Assembly (NCBI GenBank): GCA_020744425.1
Contig: JAGMUV010000016.1
Location: 1,116,001 to 1,180,000 of the forward strand
From: Dactylonectria macrodidyma
Taxonomy: Eukaryota > Ascomycota > Sordariomycetes > Hypocreales > Nectriaceae
Direction: 5' to 3'
DNA length: 64,000 nt
Shown here: one piece after another, positions 45,263 to 56,275 of the stretch
Layout of the letters: each line of letters begins with the position of its first letter
Position numbering within the stretch: the first letter of the stretch is position 1
Translations under genes and position numbers: made by a program
Notes under the pieces: model-generated
Databases searched by the model: none
What the model saw: only the letters and a program-made list of their open reading frames with translations
What the model was told of the DNA's origin: nothing

Positions 45263-45819
45263 TTAGACGACTCGCTGGTTCTGGATCGTGAATTGTACCT
45301 TTTCCGTTGCGGATTTAAACTTTTGTTCCACTGTTTCAACGCCTCTGAGGATTGCAAGCCATTCGGTCGCTCCTGCCAGCAGCCTTAGAATTGCGTAATC
45401 CTCAACTGTGAGGTGGAGAGAAATGTCCTTAGTCGCTACGTGAGGAGCCGTCGTGGAGGTCGAACAACCCGACCGCATCGAGTTCGAACCGTACAACCGC
45501 CCCGTAGAACCCTTGTTGAACTTGTGGTAAGCCTTTTGGGCCATGTTCTATCGGCGGATCCTCTTCTCTGACCCTGCTGCTTGCATTGCCGGTGGGGTAC
45601 CTGAGCTTCCGCTGCTGTGCGTGGTTTGCCTCCTCTCTGACTGACTGGGGTCATCGTCGAGCGATCCCCACTGGTCGACGCCTCTACACGCCACAGCCTA
45701 CGCCAGGAGTGTGCAAGAATCTGGCCCAGACAGAACCAAACAATCAAGGGAATCTCCATGTCGCGCCACCGCATGATTGAAAAGACGTAAGCGACCTGAA
45801 CTGGACAGGGAGACGACAT
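45263..45819 (-). CDS. possible two-exon gene, unknown, 167 aa
   Basis: ATG 45819 opens a frame to 45601, followed by GTACCC. A 53 nt putative intron (45600-45548) ends GATAG. The second exon, 45547-45263, is in phase and ends HLTVEDYAILRLLAGATEWL, then a lysine-rich helix-like tail. The N-terminal part has a hydrophobic helix (EIPLIVWFCLGQILAHSW). No family is recognised. The branch point is weak, so the join is uncertain. Confidence 0.35.
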
Positions 45820-46274
45820 TTTAAAGCAGTCTGCGGCGTGGTCGAGCTACAGGTGTTTACGGCAATGAGGAAACTATTCTTAGTAATGCACGGGGCATGC
45901 CCAAGCCATACAATATTCCGAGTCAGCGTGGGTACGTAGCTGTGCGGAAGGTCGGGCATTCGAGCCCCAGGCAGGAAGCCCTAGCTAGCACCTTGTGACT
46001 GCGACAGGCTACGTGCTCACAAGACCGCAAGGTCTTGGGGGTTGACATCTATGGTTATCGCCTTCCCAAGCGGGAGGCCAGCTTGGACTCTCTACCACCT
46101 ACGTTAACGTGTGGGCTTGTCTACTGGGCGCGTCATGCCAAAGGGCCTCTGAACGCTAGCTGTACCCAGGCGGTACGGTTCGGAAGCCCCGACCGTATGA
46201 GCGCTGGAAGGGCCACTGCGAGCCTAGCCCAGCCCAGGACGTGCTGGTTAGAGGGGGAATAATTGTAAGAGTTA

Positions 46275-47657
46275 CAGTGGGGCTAAAAAAGTTACGACAC
46301 ATTTTTCCGTACCCCGCTTTCCGTGATACCTTCACCAAAATCATCATCAACTTCAACGCCTCATTGCATGACTAATTCAAGTCAGAATGGTGTCGCAAAT
46401 ACATCATTCTCCTCATACGAGGACGAGGATTGTTTGGAGGTACAACTCGGGCGTTTCCGCTGTCAGGATCGCACGCGACGAGGGGGTGAGTCGGCACGCG
46501 ATTTACGGCATCGTCAGACGGTACCGCGATCAACAGAGTGGTCAAGATCAACCTAAGTCCGGCCGGCCGCGCAAGATAGGAGACCGGGAAAAAAGACAGA
46601 TAATGCGAATAATAGGTCAAGACTCTCATATCCAGATACAGGAATTGATCGAAAAGGCCAATTTGAACTGCTGCAAGCAGACTTTAGTTACATTCCTTCG
46701 AAAGGAAGGGATTATGCACTATAAGTCACTTCTTAGACCGCTGCTGAGTGAGGAAACAGCCAGAAAACGCCTACGCTTTACAAGGCGATATTTTCACATG
46801 TCAACTGACTTTTGGGAGAAATGGACCTTTTCTGATGAAGTTGCTGTGGCTCGAGGTGAAGGCCAGAGACGCACTTGGTGTTTCTGCAAGCCGGTGCGTT
46901 TTCTCAGTGCAATTGCGACTTTTCTGACAGTCCCTAGCACGAGAGACTATTCAGAAAGAACGTACAGACCCGTGTCACACCGACAAAGCATTCACAGATG
47001 TTCTTCAGTGCCTTCAACTCAGTCAGACGGCTTCCAATGTGCCCTCTTTACGGGGATCCAGAATCCGAACGCGGCGGCGTTACAGCGCGAGTTTTGCTTG
47101 AATGCTTACAGCAATACCTCCCTCGAATAGTGACCAGAAACAGCATCTTTCAGCACAATAATTCGAGCCTTTACACGTCACGTTTGATGAGAAGCTGGCT
47201 CCTGGAATGGTGTGAGAACCGGAGGGCGGAGGTAGTCGCATGGCCGCCCTACAGCCCGGATCTCAACCCCATAGAAAACCTATGGGCAATACTCAACACA
47301 AGGATCTGTGAGCGATATCCTGAACTTTCTTACATGCCAAAAAACGAGGAATCAAAATTGAGGCTCACAGAAGCCGCGATCGAGCTATGGGAAGAGATTG
47401 AGCCGGAGGTGCTGTCGAACCTGATCTTTTCAATGAAGCGCAGAATGCAGGCTGTTGTGCGGTCACGAGGGTGGTATACAAAATATTGAAGACACCGTTG
47501 GGAACTCCATTCAAAATGCTACAGATTGATATATATTAATATTTAATTGACATTTATTTGGGCGCGCAATGAGGGGTTGAAGATGAGGGCATCATGTGGT
47601 GGAGGTATAGGTACACCGGTTGACCCCGGATGTGTCGTAACTTTTTCGCCCCCACTG
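46275..47657 (+). mobile_element. impala-type Tc1/mariner element, 1.38 kb
   Basis: Imperfect terminal inverted repeats of about 28 bp begin CAGTGGGG and share AAAAAGTTACGACACAT. They are flanked by TA (46273-46274, 47658-47659). CAGTGGGG ends are typical of impala and its mimp derivatives in Fusarium. Size is as expected for a single-gene mariner. Confidence 0.85.
46387..47489 (+). pseudogene. impala-like mariner transposase, frameshifted
   Basis: The N-terminus has paired helix-turn-helix DNA-binding regions (VWRYNSGVSAVRIARDEGVS, then a GRPRKIGDR hinge like the family's GRPR). The first catalytic aspartate is in WTFSDEVAV. Sequence between about 46870 and 47060 is scrambled by frame change. 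The second catalytic motif, usually QDN, reads QHNNSS, so the aspartate is lost. The third region is normal (WPPYSPDLNPIENLW). It ends at TGA 47487-47489. It is inactive. Confidence 0.8.
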
Positions 47658-47659
47658 TA

Positions 47660-48570
47660 GCGGCGAGGGCTCGGCGAGCCCTCGGCCGGGACTAGCCTTA
47701 TAACTAGATGTGCGGCACGATTGAGTAACGCTAGCTACTCGGAATCGCTTGATCTTTTGCCTCAACGGGCAACGGGTCTTTGTGTGGCTTGGGCATGCCG
47801 CCCCAACCCTTACACTAGACTAGCAGTCGCGAGAGTCACCGGGTGTCAGTTAAAACTGTTCTCGAGGCCGGACTAGAAACCAACTATTGGATCACATCCA
47901 GTATGTAAACGTTCACTCAGGATTTCCGTGACAAAGTGGCTCGTGTAGTCGTCACACTGAAGCCATGATGATTCCCGAGTGAGGGCGTTTGCGCCGCATT
48001 GTTTCCGTATAACTGTACCGGCACTTTGTGGGACAGTTGCGATTGAGCTACGTAATGACCATGGGTTAGTCAGGCTCTGTCACAGAAGCGCACACGCTGT
48101 CATGGTGACCGTTTCGCCATAGGTAAAAGGATCGCGACCTGTTCGTTTGGACTGGTTCATTCGGACTGTGATCAGTTACGGTTCGTAGCCGGAGCGGGCG
48201 GGACAACTGAGCCACCAAGACGACAGAGACGATTGAGAAAGATCGAGCAAGCAGAAGCCACGAGAAGCCACGAAGGGTGCTTCTCAATCTCATGGCTATA
48301 ATAGCCTGCTGCGTAGACTTACCTGTCACTCCTTCGGCTTCTCGTTGTCCCTGTCTTTTGGCAGTCGGCCATCGCCACTCCTTCTTTTTCTTCCCTTGCG
48401 CATGGTCTATAGGGAGTGCCATTCCTTTTCCTCTTTTTTTGTCCTATGCATTTCTTACACATTCGTTCAGAAGTACCCTTTACGCTTACTTGTTCCGCGC
48501 GGCTCTCGCGCGTCCGGAAGGAGCAAACCTTCAAATTCACCACAGAAAGAGGACCAAACACACGTCCAAG
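47660..48570. other. anonymous DNA and upstream region of the secreted-protein gene
   Basis: 47660-48060 has no motif. 48400-48570 is CT-rich, as often seen in the 5' UTR of expressed fungal genes, and runs into the ATG at 48571. Confidence 0.4.
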
Positions 48571-49059
48571 ATGCCTCAACTGAGTGCTGGTTCGCTCGCG
48601 GTATTCGCTCTGTCCCTCACCACGGTGGGCGCGAACTCCGTCACGTTCTGGACCCTCGACCACAACGTGCGAACGCTGTACTTTACACCCAGTCTCGGCT
48701 CCCCTGTCACGGTCAGCAGTGACGCCAACACCACTGTCACCTTCCCATCCGAATATAGTGGCAACTTCTACGCCGTTAAGCAGGGCGCCAGCCAGGAAGT
48801 TGGCATGCTCGGCGAGGTCATGTTCAACGGCTGGATGGGTCTGACTTACTTTGACGTGTCCGCCATCGTCAACCCCGGAGACAGAGACAACGTAAAGCAG
48901 ATGTGGCCTGCCAAGTCATTGGTCCCGGTATCTGGGTGCCAGATGTTCCCGTGCGACAACGTCTACTACAAGGCGAACGACGTTCAGACCAAAACCACAA
49001 AGGAAGTGCATCTGGTCACGACGCTGGGCAGTGGGTCGACGCATCGGGAGGGCATTTGA
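48571..49059 (+). CDS. small secreted protein, 162 aa
   Basis: ATG 48571 (CCAAGATGCCTCAAC) begins a signal-peptide-like segment (SLAVFALSLTTVGANS, cleavage probably after GAN or ANS). A beta-rich domain of about 140 residues follows, with FWTLDHNVRTLYFTPSLGS, EVMFNGWMGLTYFDVSAI and a GCQMFPCDNVYY cysteine pair. These features resemble a family of secreted fungal proteins often labelled 'DNase1 protein' in databases; a nuclease activity is not demonstrated by anything seen here. There is no intron. It is intact and flanked by transposons on both sides. Confidence 0.75.
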   Translation: MPQLSAGSLAVFALSLTTVGANSVTFWTLDHNVRTLYFTPSLGSPVTVSSDANTTVTFPSEYSGNFYAVKQGASQEVGMLGEVMFNGWMGLTYFDVSAIVNPGDRDNVKQMWPAKSLVPVSGCQMFPCDNVYYKANDVQTKTTKEVHLVTTLGSGSTHREGI

Positions 49060-50270
49060 GTCCGTTGCTTCGCTGGACTGTGTTAGTGACACGCTTGCGG
49101 GGTGAGATAGGCGGAGAGACGGGGTGAACCGACAACTGCATCCTGGTGCCACCACCACAGTATTACATTCACTTAGCACTTTCATAGACAGCTAGCCTCG
49201 ACAGCTATCAACACACTTTGTTACATTGAACCTACTATTCTACCGTTACCAGACCCTGATCCACTTGATCATACCTCTCGAGCCTTGGGCCTACCCTAGA
49301 CCACTCTAGTGTAAGACCAACCATCACATTTAACAACTCTCCTTGAAAATATTTTCCTGCGCACGGGCTGTTAGCCTGCTGCTAAGGAATGCGCCTTTTT
49401 CGGCGGGATTTGCAGCTGGTCACTATCGTGATGCTAACAGCTGCCGCAAGCCTCGATCCAAGCCTCTGCCCGACCTGACCCCCCCTAAGCCGGCTACGCG
49501 AGCCGCAAAACGACCTCTTCGCGGCCTACCTTGCCGCCCGACCTTCCGCAGCTTCGGCTGCCCGACCTCGTCAGCAGCTCCGGCTCTGACCTTCCGCAGC
49601 TCTAGCTGTGTGACCTTCTGCAGCTCCGGCTGCCTGACCGACCGTACGGCTAGCCCGGCCGGTCGACCCCTTGCCACAGCACCTTTTGCCCATTTCCCCT
49701 TTCCAACGCGTCACATCACCCTCCTTTTCGCAGCCCCGGCTGCTGGCTCGTCGAGCTGCCGACCCTTGGGCCCCTTGCGGCCGCTGTCCTCCGCGGCACC
49801 GGCCCCGGGCCCGGCCCCTCGTGGCCTTGACAACTGACGGTCACGAACTCCGTCGCCTCTAAATCCCGCTGACGGGTGCGAGGCTTGCGAACGCTAAGGC
49901 TTTTGAGCTGTCGAAATGCTGAATGGATATTAAGACCCCAAATAGAAAGAAGGAATAGCTGCAGCAGCTAGGAGCAGCGACAGAGCCTTTGCTACTGGTC
50001 CCCCGGTGAAAGCTGGCCCTTCCAGCTATGGAAATAATGCACTTAGTATCTAGCTTAGCACGTGTTTTTACGCCTCTGGCGGTTGGCGGGACTTTGTGCC
50101 CGTAACACGTTAAATAATAATCATCATCATCATCACCATCACATTTAAACCTTCCTTTGTCATCTTACTTTCTTGGTATGCAGATGTTAAGAAAGTAGCC
50201 TTAATTACACCTTTTCCCCTAACAAGTGCACTGCAACAACCACAACCCGACGCTTCGCGCAGCCGATAGC
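49060..50270. other. 3' flank, then GC-rich repetitive region upstream of the LINE
   Basis: 49343-49840 is C-rich with imperfect 27-30 bp repeats of GACCTTCCGCAGCTCCGGCT type (clear at 49536-49640). It could be the 5' untranslated region of the LINE that follows. At 50112-50142 a CAT-repeat lies just upstream of the first LINE coding segment. Confidence 0.45.
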
Positions 50271-50365
50271 GGCGGCGATGGCCATGGCCACCACCCGCCT
50301 GCTGTCCCAGACCCATACTCCCGCCAATCTCAATCGAGCAGCCCTCCTGCAAAACAGCCCCGCTG

Positions 50366-51668
50366 TTGCGAATGGGCCTATTGGTGTCCCGCCCGCCTTC
50401 GGAAGGACAGCTTACCCAACCAGTATCCCTTATTGAATCGGCCAATAGGCTCGCACGCGAGCGTGTGGAGGAGTACAATGCCAAATTGAAGGTGTTTCAG
50501 GCCTTCTGCGCTAAATTCGAAGAGGCAGCGAAGCAATTCACCACTGGAGCCGAACGGGAATTCGCCCAAAAGTTTGCCCATAGCTTCCTAGACTCCTGGA
50601 ATCAGGGGGGGCTCACTGACGCCAAATCTGCTCCCGTGCCTACTTACAGCGCCATCGGGGCCTCGCCTCCGGCCGCAAACAACGCCCTTTGCCCACCAAC
50701 GCCGACACCATCAACAAAATCGTCAACAACAACAACAACAACCCCTTCATCGCCAGGGACAACCGACCGTAGGCGCCCCACCCCGAGAGGATCTCCGCGT
50801 CTTCATCCGGTTGGACGCCGGGGCTCCGGCAAGAGCCCACAAGGACTACGCAATCCGAACCCATATATCCCGGAAACTCGGAGTGGATCCACGCAAGATC
50901 CCGCGGGCACTCCAAGTCAGGTCCGGATGGGCCGTCCTCGCCGCTGGCATAACCACCCGCGACCTCCTCGTGCAGAGACAGACTGAATGGGCAACCGACT
51001 TAGGGGCCGCCGCCATAGAGACCAGGCAGGAATGGTTTACCCACCTAGTCTCAGACTACCCCTGCAAACTAACCGACCTCTATGGCAACGAAGCAGACAG
51101 CGACGCTGCCATGAACGAGGGAATCGAAATCCAGACAGGGCTGAAACCTGTCAACATACGCCCCACACGGCGCCAACCCGACGACCCTCTAACGAAAACC
51201 TTGCTTGTATCCTTCCTCGAGCCAGTCAAGAAATACTGACGGCTCTTCAGCAGCCGACCAGCAAGGCTCATCAAGAAAACCAACCGGCCAAGGCAGTGCA
51301 ATGTATGCTGGGACTACCACCCGCCACGCACCTGCCACAGACGCCCTCTGTGCATGCGCTGCGGCAAGGCCAGCCACGACTCCGGAGACTGCACCGTCCC
51401 CGAGCAATGCGCCAACTGCCTCGGCCCGTACAGCGCCAACTTCGCCAAATGCCCAGCTGGCCCGAAGAAGGTACACGGCGTTTTTCGCCGACTGACCAAA
51501 GAACAAAGGGACCATGTCCGAGTTGTAGGCGCTGAAACACATCGCCAGCGCAAACGTAGAAGCGCAACGACACGCACTCGACCCACAGCAAGACAGCGCC
51601 GGGCCGCAAGAACGATTGAGCCCTCGCGCCCCCCAGTCCGGCCGCGTCGAGAGCGCCCTCATGCATAA
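50366..51668 (+). pseudogene. LINE ORF1 (gag-like, three zinc knuckles)
   Basis: The N-terminal part (LIESANRLARERVEEYNAKL) is helical. The frame changes within the CAA-rich stretch around 50720-50800. It then continues as DLRVFIRLDAGAPARAH and SRKLGVDPRKIPRALQVRSG. A single TGA at 51237-51239 interrupts it. Just after come CNVCWDYHPPRTC, CMRCGKASHDSGDC and CANCLGPYSANFAKC, the three CCHC-type knuckles of Tad/I-type ORF1 proteins, which bind element RNA. Confidence 0.75.
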
Positions 51669-51767
51669 TGGTGGCCACAACCCCCGAAGCAGAGGAGGAA
51701 CCCGAGCACCCATGGCCTGGCTCTCCAAGGAAGCGCCGCATCGTGCTGATCACGCGCCCCCACGACA

Positions 51768-53330
51768 ATGGGCATGAGTAGACGCCCACGAGCACGAAGA
51801 TGTGATAGAAAGACTCTCCGAGTCTTTCAAGCCAACGCCGGCAAGGCCCCCCCGGTCCACGACTGTGCCCTTGCATTGGCAGACTCTGAACGATACGATA
51901 TCGTGCTCCTCCAAGAACCATGGACAACAACGGCAAACTCCCGCTGCCTCACGAAGACCCATCCCGCATACGACACCTACTCTCCAGTCGAAGCCAGAGG
52001 TCCCAACAAGCAGTCAGTTATCAACCAGTACTGATTACTGACTGATACTGATACGTTATCAGTATCAGTAAGCCCCTAATCAATCAATCAGTAATCAGTA
52101 ACGCACGTGACCAGGATTTTCGTAGCGTCGATATTTTGTGACCTTTCTACATAGTAGTTGCCTGTCACAGTGCATCAATTCAGTCCTACGTGGTGCTAAG
52201 ATGTGTTAGCAGGTACATCCAGATCGCTGCGATCAGTGCGGTAAATCAGGTACTCAGCAACACAACCCATCGCCCCTGTCTGAACCCAGAATTACTTTCT
52301 ACATATTCAACGGCAACCCAGTGTTTTTTACTATGAATCGATATCTCAAATCGAATATTCGTGACATGAGGGACGATGAAGCGCCTGTTATCTTTCCAGG
52401 GAAACCAGCCCAGAGGAGTTAATAAGTACCAGCCCCGCCACAACAAACAGGTGAGATATGCGGTAACCCTTATCCACTGTATAGGGTAGGTTGACTCACG
52501 TAACTGTTGCGCAATGCACTTGACATCCCAGCAAACACGCTGGTCTCTACAAAATATCCATCATACAAGTTGGAGGCATAGTAGCTGTACTTTTCCTGGC
52601 GAGAGCGCCTTGCTGGCATTGATTCCACCCTGGTTCGAGTCATATTTCCCAGTTGTTGTTTCGCCATCGAGCAGGGACAATTCCGTTCAGGGTTCAAATC
52701 CATGATACTCCACGAGCACTTCCCGTGGATTTAGGATCACTCAGTGACCCGTGCACGAGTGCACGGACCTCTTTGCGTCACGTGTAAACCCTGAATCCAA
52801 TCAACTGAGGCCTGAAGTTCAGTGGACTTGAACCCTGATTACGTCATGTCTTGGCATTTACTGATAAGCTAATCAATCAGTATCAGTTGCATAGTAATCG
52901 ATCAATCAGTTATCAGTAAGGGCCTTATCAATCAGTACTGCTTGTTGGGATGTCTGGTCGAAGCCTGGAACAGCAACAGCATCCGACCTAGAGTCATGAC
53001 ATATGTCCGCCGAGACTCTAAACTCGCGGCAAACCAGAACCGACCCTACATAAGCCGAGATATCCTGTGGCTTACGGTCAACGATATAATCATAGTGAAC
53101 TTCTACCGCCAGAACGACGAAAAGATGCGCTGGATACTCTACTGCAATGGCCGATCCCTGATCGTTGTCTTGTGGCAGGTGACTTTAACGCGAGACATCG
53201 CACCTGGCAGACAGGCCCGACTACGAACCGTCATTGCCTCTTGGGCATCGGAAAACAGCCTCGGCCTGCTGAACACCTCAGACGTCCCCACAAACCCCCA
53301 TGGAAACACTTTTAGTCTTGACGTGGATAT
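51768..53330 (+). pseudogene. LINE ORF2, endonuclease domain only, split
   Basis: Before the insertion: LRVFQANAGKAPP and DIVLLQEPW, the N and E motifs of the exonuclease-endonuclease-phosphatase fold, up to YDTYSPVEA. After it the sequence resumes at VEAWNSNSIRPRVMTYVRRD and, in a shifted frame, VAGDFNARHRTWQTG (the D-x-N motif). The histidine-containing end and the reverse transcriptase are missing. Confidence 0.75.
51995..52956. mobile_element. 962 bp non-autonomous hAT-type element
   Basis: Ends CAGAGGTCCCAACAAGCAGT (51995-52014) and its near complement (52937-52956) are flanked by a perfect 8 bp duplication GTCGAAGC (51987-51994, 52957-52964). Subterminal regions on both sides carry clusters of ATCAATCAGTA/TACTGAT words. 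The interior has no transposase and only short frames. Removing one target copy restores the LINE reading VEAWNS. Confidence 0.9.
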
Positions 53331-53675
53331 CCAGCGACACGTTGGCGTTGCGAGGGTGGGGCACAAGAGAATGTGTGTGTCCGGGCAATCGGAGAGTTAC
53401 GACGAGCAGGGTTCGATTCCACGATCGACGCACCATTGACACGCGCGATGATACGTACTACAGGAACTCTGAATGATCGACACATGCATTGTAGCAGACC
53501 CACCGGCCGCCTCTAATATGTCGTGCCCCATCCCACGAGTGCTCACAAGACAACACCTCGGTAGCTTTTGAGGGGTCAGGCCAATTAAAATGCCGCAAAT
53601 TAAAGGTACATCTTACTACGCCTTTTTTCTATTATGATAGATGTACCAACAGTAGTCATTGTTACATAACGCGAC

Positions 53676-55596
53676 TTAGCACACACTACACCAATATCTA
53701 GTCCCTACCCTGATCTTGTTAGCATCACCCGGCCCCAACGGCTTCCTCCTTTTCTGACCTTTTGACCTCACTTGACCTTGCCGAAAGCCCTGACAGCATA
53801 CGCAATCCACAGGGTTCTTCCGACGGACAAGATTATGCTCAATTGGCCGTGTTTCGGTGCCCTCATCGTCCAATTCCTCCCCTGCGCGATATCTCTTCCT
53901 TGACTGACTTTCATGACCATATGTGTTAAATAATGCATTATAAATGCACTCTCGCCATTCCCTATGATTCATATATCGCTTCCAACGTGGCTGCCCGTAA
54001 CGCTGAAGAAGATAACTATTAACAAGGGCCACATCTAGGAGGAAGGTCCAGCAAAGTGCCTGCCAAGCACCGCGGCATAGGGGATGCCTATACTCATAAT
54101 ATGACCTCAACTGATCACCACGGTCAACATGATTCATTTCTTCGTTATAAGCAGCAGCGACCGTCGGGATTTGAACTATCTTGACAGCTTCGTCACCAAA
54201 GAATTGGCGTATTGGCTTGGCCTCGGGCTTGCGTGACGACGGCTTCCTCCTTTGGCGTTCAACTCGCTCATCGTCGGCGCCAGTGAACACGGTTGTCATA
54301 AATAACACAAGCTCGTTGTCTTTCCAAGCGATATGGTTGACCTAGGGATATAGAATGACGACAGATTAGTAGGGATTTTCAAGTAAAAGTGTCAGAAATT
54401 GGTACCTTATTGTCAGGGGTCGGTATCGCCTTGACCTTGTTAAATTCGTAGCTTCTCTTGACCTTGCCGTCATTGCCCTTATCCTCTGCCAATTCCTTGT
54501 AGATGCCGCTGTTCTTGCGGGCCGTGCCTGTGGCTCCGTGGCCGTGATTCCGAAGACTGCGGAGGAGACCTGATGACGAGAAGAGGTTATCGATGAAGAC
54601 ATGATATGTCGCTTTTGGCAGTAGATTTGCTAGGGCAATGACGACGGCTTGGGTCGGGTTCAAGGCAATGGGCTTCTCTTCCCTGGCTAGCTCTTTCCCT
54701 GCGGCCTTGGAAGCGCCCCGGCCCTGAGAACGTGTGGATGACTTCTTCTGTGGAAGCTCGATGCTAACGGGGCCATAAGTCGCATCTCTGATGTGCTAAA
54801 GCCAGCGAAGAAAGAAGCCCTGTTGGGCGATAACCCAGATCTTGAATCCCACTGGTTCTGGCTTGCCCTTGACCGTTGCTTTGGCGCCAGATTTCCCCGT
54901 ATAACCAACCATGCACTCATCCACGGCAAGGTGAGACCCAGTAGTTAAAAGCTCGGCTGAGACTGCTTGTATGTGGTTAGACCACTCTTCAATGCCTTGG
55001 AACACCTCTGGTAGGTGTTCCTCATCGGTCTCATCGATCTTGGTGTGGTCAAAAGGGCGGAGATGACGGTGGATGAGCTGAAACTTCCAGTAGGGCATGA
55101 ACTTGATAAATGAGTGTTCTGCGCCTTGTGAACCGGGCTGAGGGGAACTCCAATAGGGCTTCAACGTCTTTTCTATGTGTATTCCCATATAAATCAGTAT
55201 TGCAATAAACAGGTAGATCTCTGAGGCATAGGTTCCTTCCTAAGTTCGCAGACGTGATGTTCGACCCATCGGCTTTTTCCAGCTATCCACCCACTCGTTG
55301 GCTTTGAGCCACGAGATCCAGATCTTGGTGTAATGTACCCATTTCTCAACAAGGGAAATAGGTAGGAAAAGCTGGAATAGCTCGAGAGGCGTTGGAGGCA
55401 GCGTATCGATGTGAAATTCGCGCCTTGGAACGTTGAAAGGTTCAAATTGCGTGCCTCGGTCTTGGGCAGCCGGGAAAACAACTATGCAGGTGGGGTCATT
55501 TGGCCACAGCCGATGACTGTTCTTTGCCTTAATAAAGCTCTTGTCATCATAGGCATTGAGAGCCTGCGCACCCTCAGGAATCAATTGAGCACTCAT
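53676..55596 (-). pseudogene. piggyBac-type transposase with two TAG stops
   Basis: From ATG 55596 the frame is continuous to a donor at 54406, apart from two TAG codons (55240-55242 and 54796-54798). At the second stop the element-1 protein has tryptophan (CLRWLW); the first also fits a lost tryptophan. The intron is 54405-54342 (64 nt) and exon 2 is 54341-53676. Catalytic motifs are GSHLAVDECMVGYTGKS, YHVFIDNLFSSS and EMNHVDRGDQLRSYY. The Cys-rich tail (CVCCQG, YWCSVC) is shorter than in element 1. Length without the stops would be about 618 aa. Confidence 0.85.
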
Positions 55597-55637
55597 TGAT
55601 GAGATTGAAATGCTTCAGGGGTCTTCCAGTGGTGTTT

Positions 55638-55653
55638 GGGGGGGGGGGGGGGG
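55638..55653 (+). repeat. run of 16 G
   Basis: Homopolymer in the 5' leader of piggyBac element 2; length is likely to be variable or error-prone. Confidence 0.95.
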
Positions 55654-55756
55654 TTAAAATGAGGGATCAAACTTCTGGTACCCCGCTCGTACTCTCGTCA
55701 TCGCAGGGGTCATGTGGGGCTAAGTACGGAGGTGTTGTCTTGTGAGCACTCGTGGG

Positions 55757-55885
55757 ATAATGTCATTCTCCACAATGTCGTTCCCCACTACGCCGTTCCC
55801 CACAATGTTGTTCCCCATAATAATGTCGTTCTCCACAGTGCCGTTTTCCATAATGTCGTTCTCCACAATGTCATTCCCCACATGT
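55757..55885 (+). repeat. 15 bp minisatellite, AATGTCGTTCCCCAC type
   Basis: About eight imperfect units (C/T and CC/TC variants) start right at the outer edge of piggyBac element 2 and end at CCCCACATGTCG. GTCGTGTC words follow to about 55925. Confidence 0.85.
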
Positions 55886-56275
55886 CGTGCGTCGTGTCAT
55901 GCGTTGTGTCGTGTCGAGTGTCGTCTGGGACGGTGTATGCGTGCGTGTGAGCATTAGTCCCAACATCCGCGTTCCCGATGGTCCGAGCGGCCAAAGTATG
56001 TGTCAGACAATTGGCTCCACAGGGATCATTGTTGGCATCGGTCAATTGATGAGAATTATCTAAGGAGCAAGAACTCAATGCCAAGATGCACTGAGCCGTG
56101 CAGCTCTTTTATACACAAATGAAAGCGTTGGCTGTTTAGGCAGCAGCCTGCTGCTTGACGCTAATTGTGGTCGTTCACTCTCATCGTGAACAAGTTCACG
56201 ATGATCGTGATCCTTGCCTCATTTCGACGGCAGCTGCTCTAGTGGGGCCGGGGCTTGATATGCGACAGTATGCGT
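55886..56275. other. no gene recognised
   Basis: 3' flank of the patatin-like gene; no motif seen. Confidence 0.4.

Larger units (their letters stand above)
50270..53330 (+). mobile_element. Tad-like LINE, truncated and interrupted
   Basis: ORF1 with zinc knuckles is followed by ORF2 starting with an endonuclease. The endonuclease is split by the hAT-type element at 51995-52956 and resumes at 52957. Similarity stops near 53330, before any reverse transcriptase. The 3' two thirds are therefore absent from the window. Confidence 0.75.
53530..55758 (-). mobile_element. piggyBac-type element 2, 2.23 kb
   Basis: Terminal inverted repeats of 34 bp with one mismatch (53530-53563, 55725-55758) begin ATCCCACGAGTGCTCACAAG. 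The first bases resemble those of element 1 (ATCCCATCGAGTGC). A TTAA duplication is not evident at the borders. It contains one transposase gene and a 16 bp G run near its 5' end. Confidence 0.8.

Noticed and set aside
49343..49837. 164-codon proline/alanine-rich plus-strand protein
   Set aside because: Built from imperfect GC-rich repeats next to a LINE start; no domain or conserved start.
53360..53445. Possible tRNA gene (GGGTTCGATTCC B-box-like word)
   Set aside because: The A-box-like word is too close, and acceptor and T stems do not pair.
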